Part shown: positions 6,575 to 6,954 of the stretch, piece after piece
How the letters are laid out: every line of letters starts with the position of its first letter
Position numbering within the stretch: the first letter of the stretch is position 1
From: Candidatus Caldipriscus sp. T1.2
GTDB lineage: Bacteria; Hydrothermota; Hydrothermia; LBFQ01
Assembly (NCBI GenBank): GCA_000980735.1
Contig: LBFQ01000066.1
Span: forward strand, 1 to 6,954
DNA: 6,954 nt
Direction of reading: 5' to 3'
Translations under genes and position numbers: made by a program
The notes under the pieces: generated by a model
What the model saw: only the letters and a program-made list of their open reading frames with translations
The model's database searches: none
Told to the model about the DNA's origin: nothing

Positions 6575-6954
6575 GATTTATGGTTAAAACGGGAAGAAGG
6601 GATCTGGAGATCACCCTCTCCGCGACACTACCTAATACCACCTTCCTTATGCCCGTTCTACCGTGGCTACCTATAACTATCAGGTCATAATGGTTCCTCC
6701 CCGCGTAATCAACTATTGCACCCGCATAATCAAGGTTTGGGGAGAAAGATACCTTAACCACCTTTTTTGCCCCATTAAAATCCGGCATCTCCTTAAGGAC
6801 CTGCTCTTTGTAAATCGCCTTTTCCTTTGGATCCAAATGGAAATCCACGACCAATGCGTGATATAGGGTTATCTTGCCCCAGTTGGCTATCTTGGGAAGG
6901 AAGTTCAGGATATTCTGGGTTGCGGAAGAGAGATCCAGAGCAACCAAGATCTTT
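6555..6954 (-). CDS. universal stress protein (UspA family), 5'-partial
   Basis: A single-domain UspA-like protein cut by the window edge. The visible frame begins KILVALDLSS, which is the first strand of the family (usually M-x-x-KILVALD), so only a few N-terminal residues are missing. The TTG at 6947 is the Leu codon of that strand, not a start. The ATP-binding motif G-2X-G-9X-G-S is complete in GSHGRTGIRKVVLGS, followed by AERVISRSLLPVLTIN, the closing strand. DYAGRNHYDLIVIGSHG is the usual run-in. Members of the ATP-binding subgroup are small dimeric cytoplasmic proteins tied to stress survival, and some bind to or modulate transporters. It is the first visible gene of the minus-strand run and ends in TAA, overlapping the MFS start by 20 nt. 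Family is certain; role is general. Confidence 0.93.
   Translation of the reverse strand, partial: KILVALDLSSATQNILNFLPKIANWGKITLYHALVVDFHLDPKEKAIYKEQVLKEMPDFNGAKKVVKVSFSPNLDYAGAIVDYAGRNHYDLIVIGSHGRTGIRKVVLGSVAERVISRSLLPVLTINLAYPRI

Noticed and set aside
6945..6947. TTG as the start of the universal stress protein
   Set aside because: It encodes the Leu of KILVALD, the conserved first beta-strand, so the true start is just beyond the window edge.

Overview
The window is almost entirely protein-coding. Only about 10 bases lie between genes: 1 nt at position 1900 and 9 nt at 5318-5326. It probably comes from a diderm (outer-membrane) bacterium, because it encodes a TonB-dependent receptor and a second outer-membrane beta-barrel. 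Arginine is written mostly as AGG/AGA, charged residues are abundant and genes overlap. Together these suggest a compact, possibly thermophilic genome, perhaps an uncultured lineage near the FCB/WOR-3/Hydrothermota groups. That placement is a low-confidence inference; no marker in the window fixes the taxon.

Layout: (1) Plus strand, 1-1899: the C-terminal part of a TonB-dependent receptor whose 5' end lies outside the window. (2) Minus strand, 6954 down to 1901: five co-directional genes that look like one operon. In transcription order they are a universal stress protein (5' end cut by the window), a 12-segment MFS exporter, an outer-membrane beta-barrel protein, a short MqnA-like protein, and a MutS2-type ATPase without an Smr domain. 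Junctions are a 20-nt overlap (usp/MFS), a 9-nt gap (MFS/barrel), a 1-nt TGATG overlap (barrel/mqnA-like) and an 11-nt overlap (mqnA-like/mutS2). The operon meets the receptor gene tail-to-tail with one nucleotide between the stop codons.

The five operon genes do not form a single recognisable pathway. Transport and envelope functions (MFS, barrel) sit beside a quinone-biosynthesis-like enzyme and a nucleic-acid/ribosome-related ATPase. The tight spacing suggests co-expression, but a shared function is not evident. None of the four gene starts inside the window has a clear Shine-Dalgarno sequence. One of them, the barrel, has a TATAAT box 8 nt before its ATG that overlaps the preceding stop codon, which could mean leaderless transcription.

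I found no RNA genes, CRISPR arrays, insertion sequences, long repeats or convincing terminators. I see no clear new defence or mobile system. The items most worth a second look are the diverged MqnA-like protein, the Smr-less MutS2 with an atypical ATPase signature, the very short leader of the barrel protein, and the gene-start architecture.
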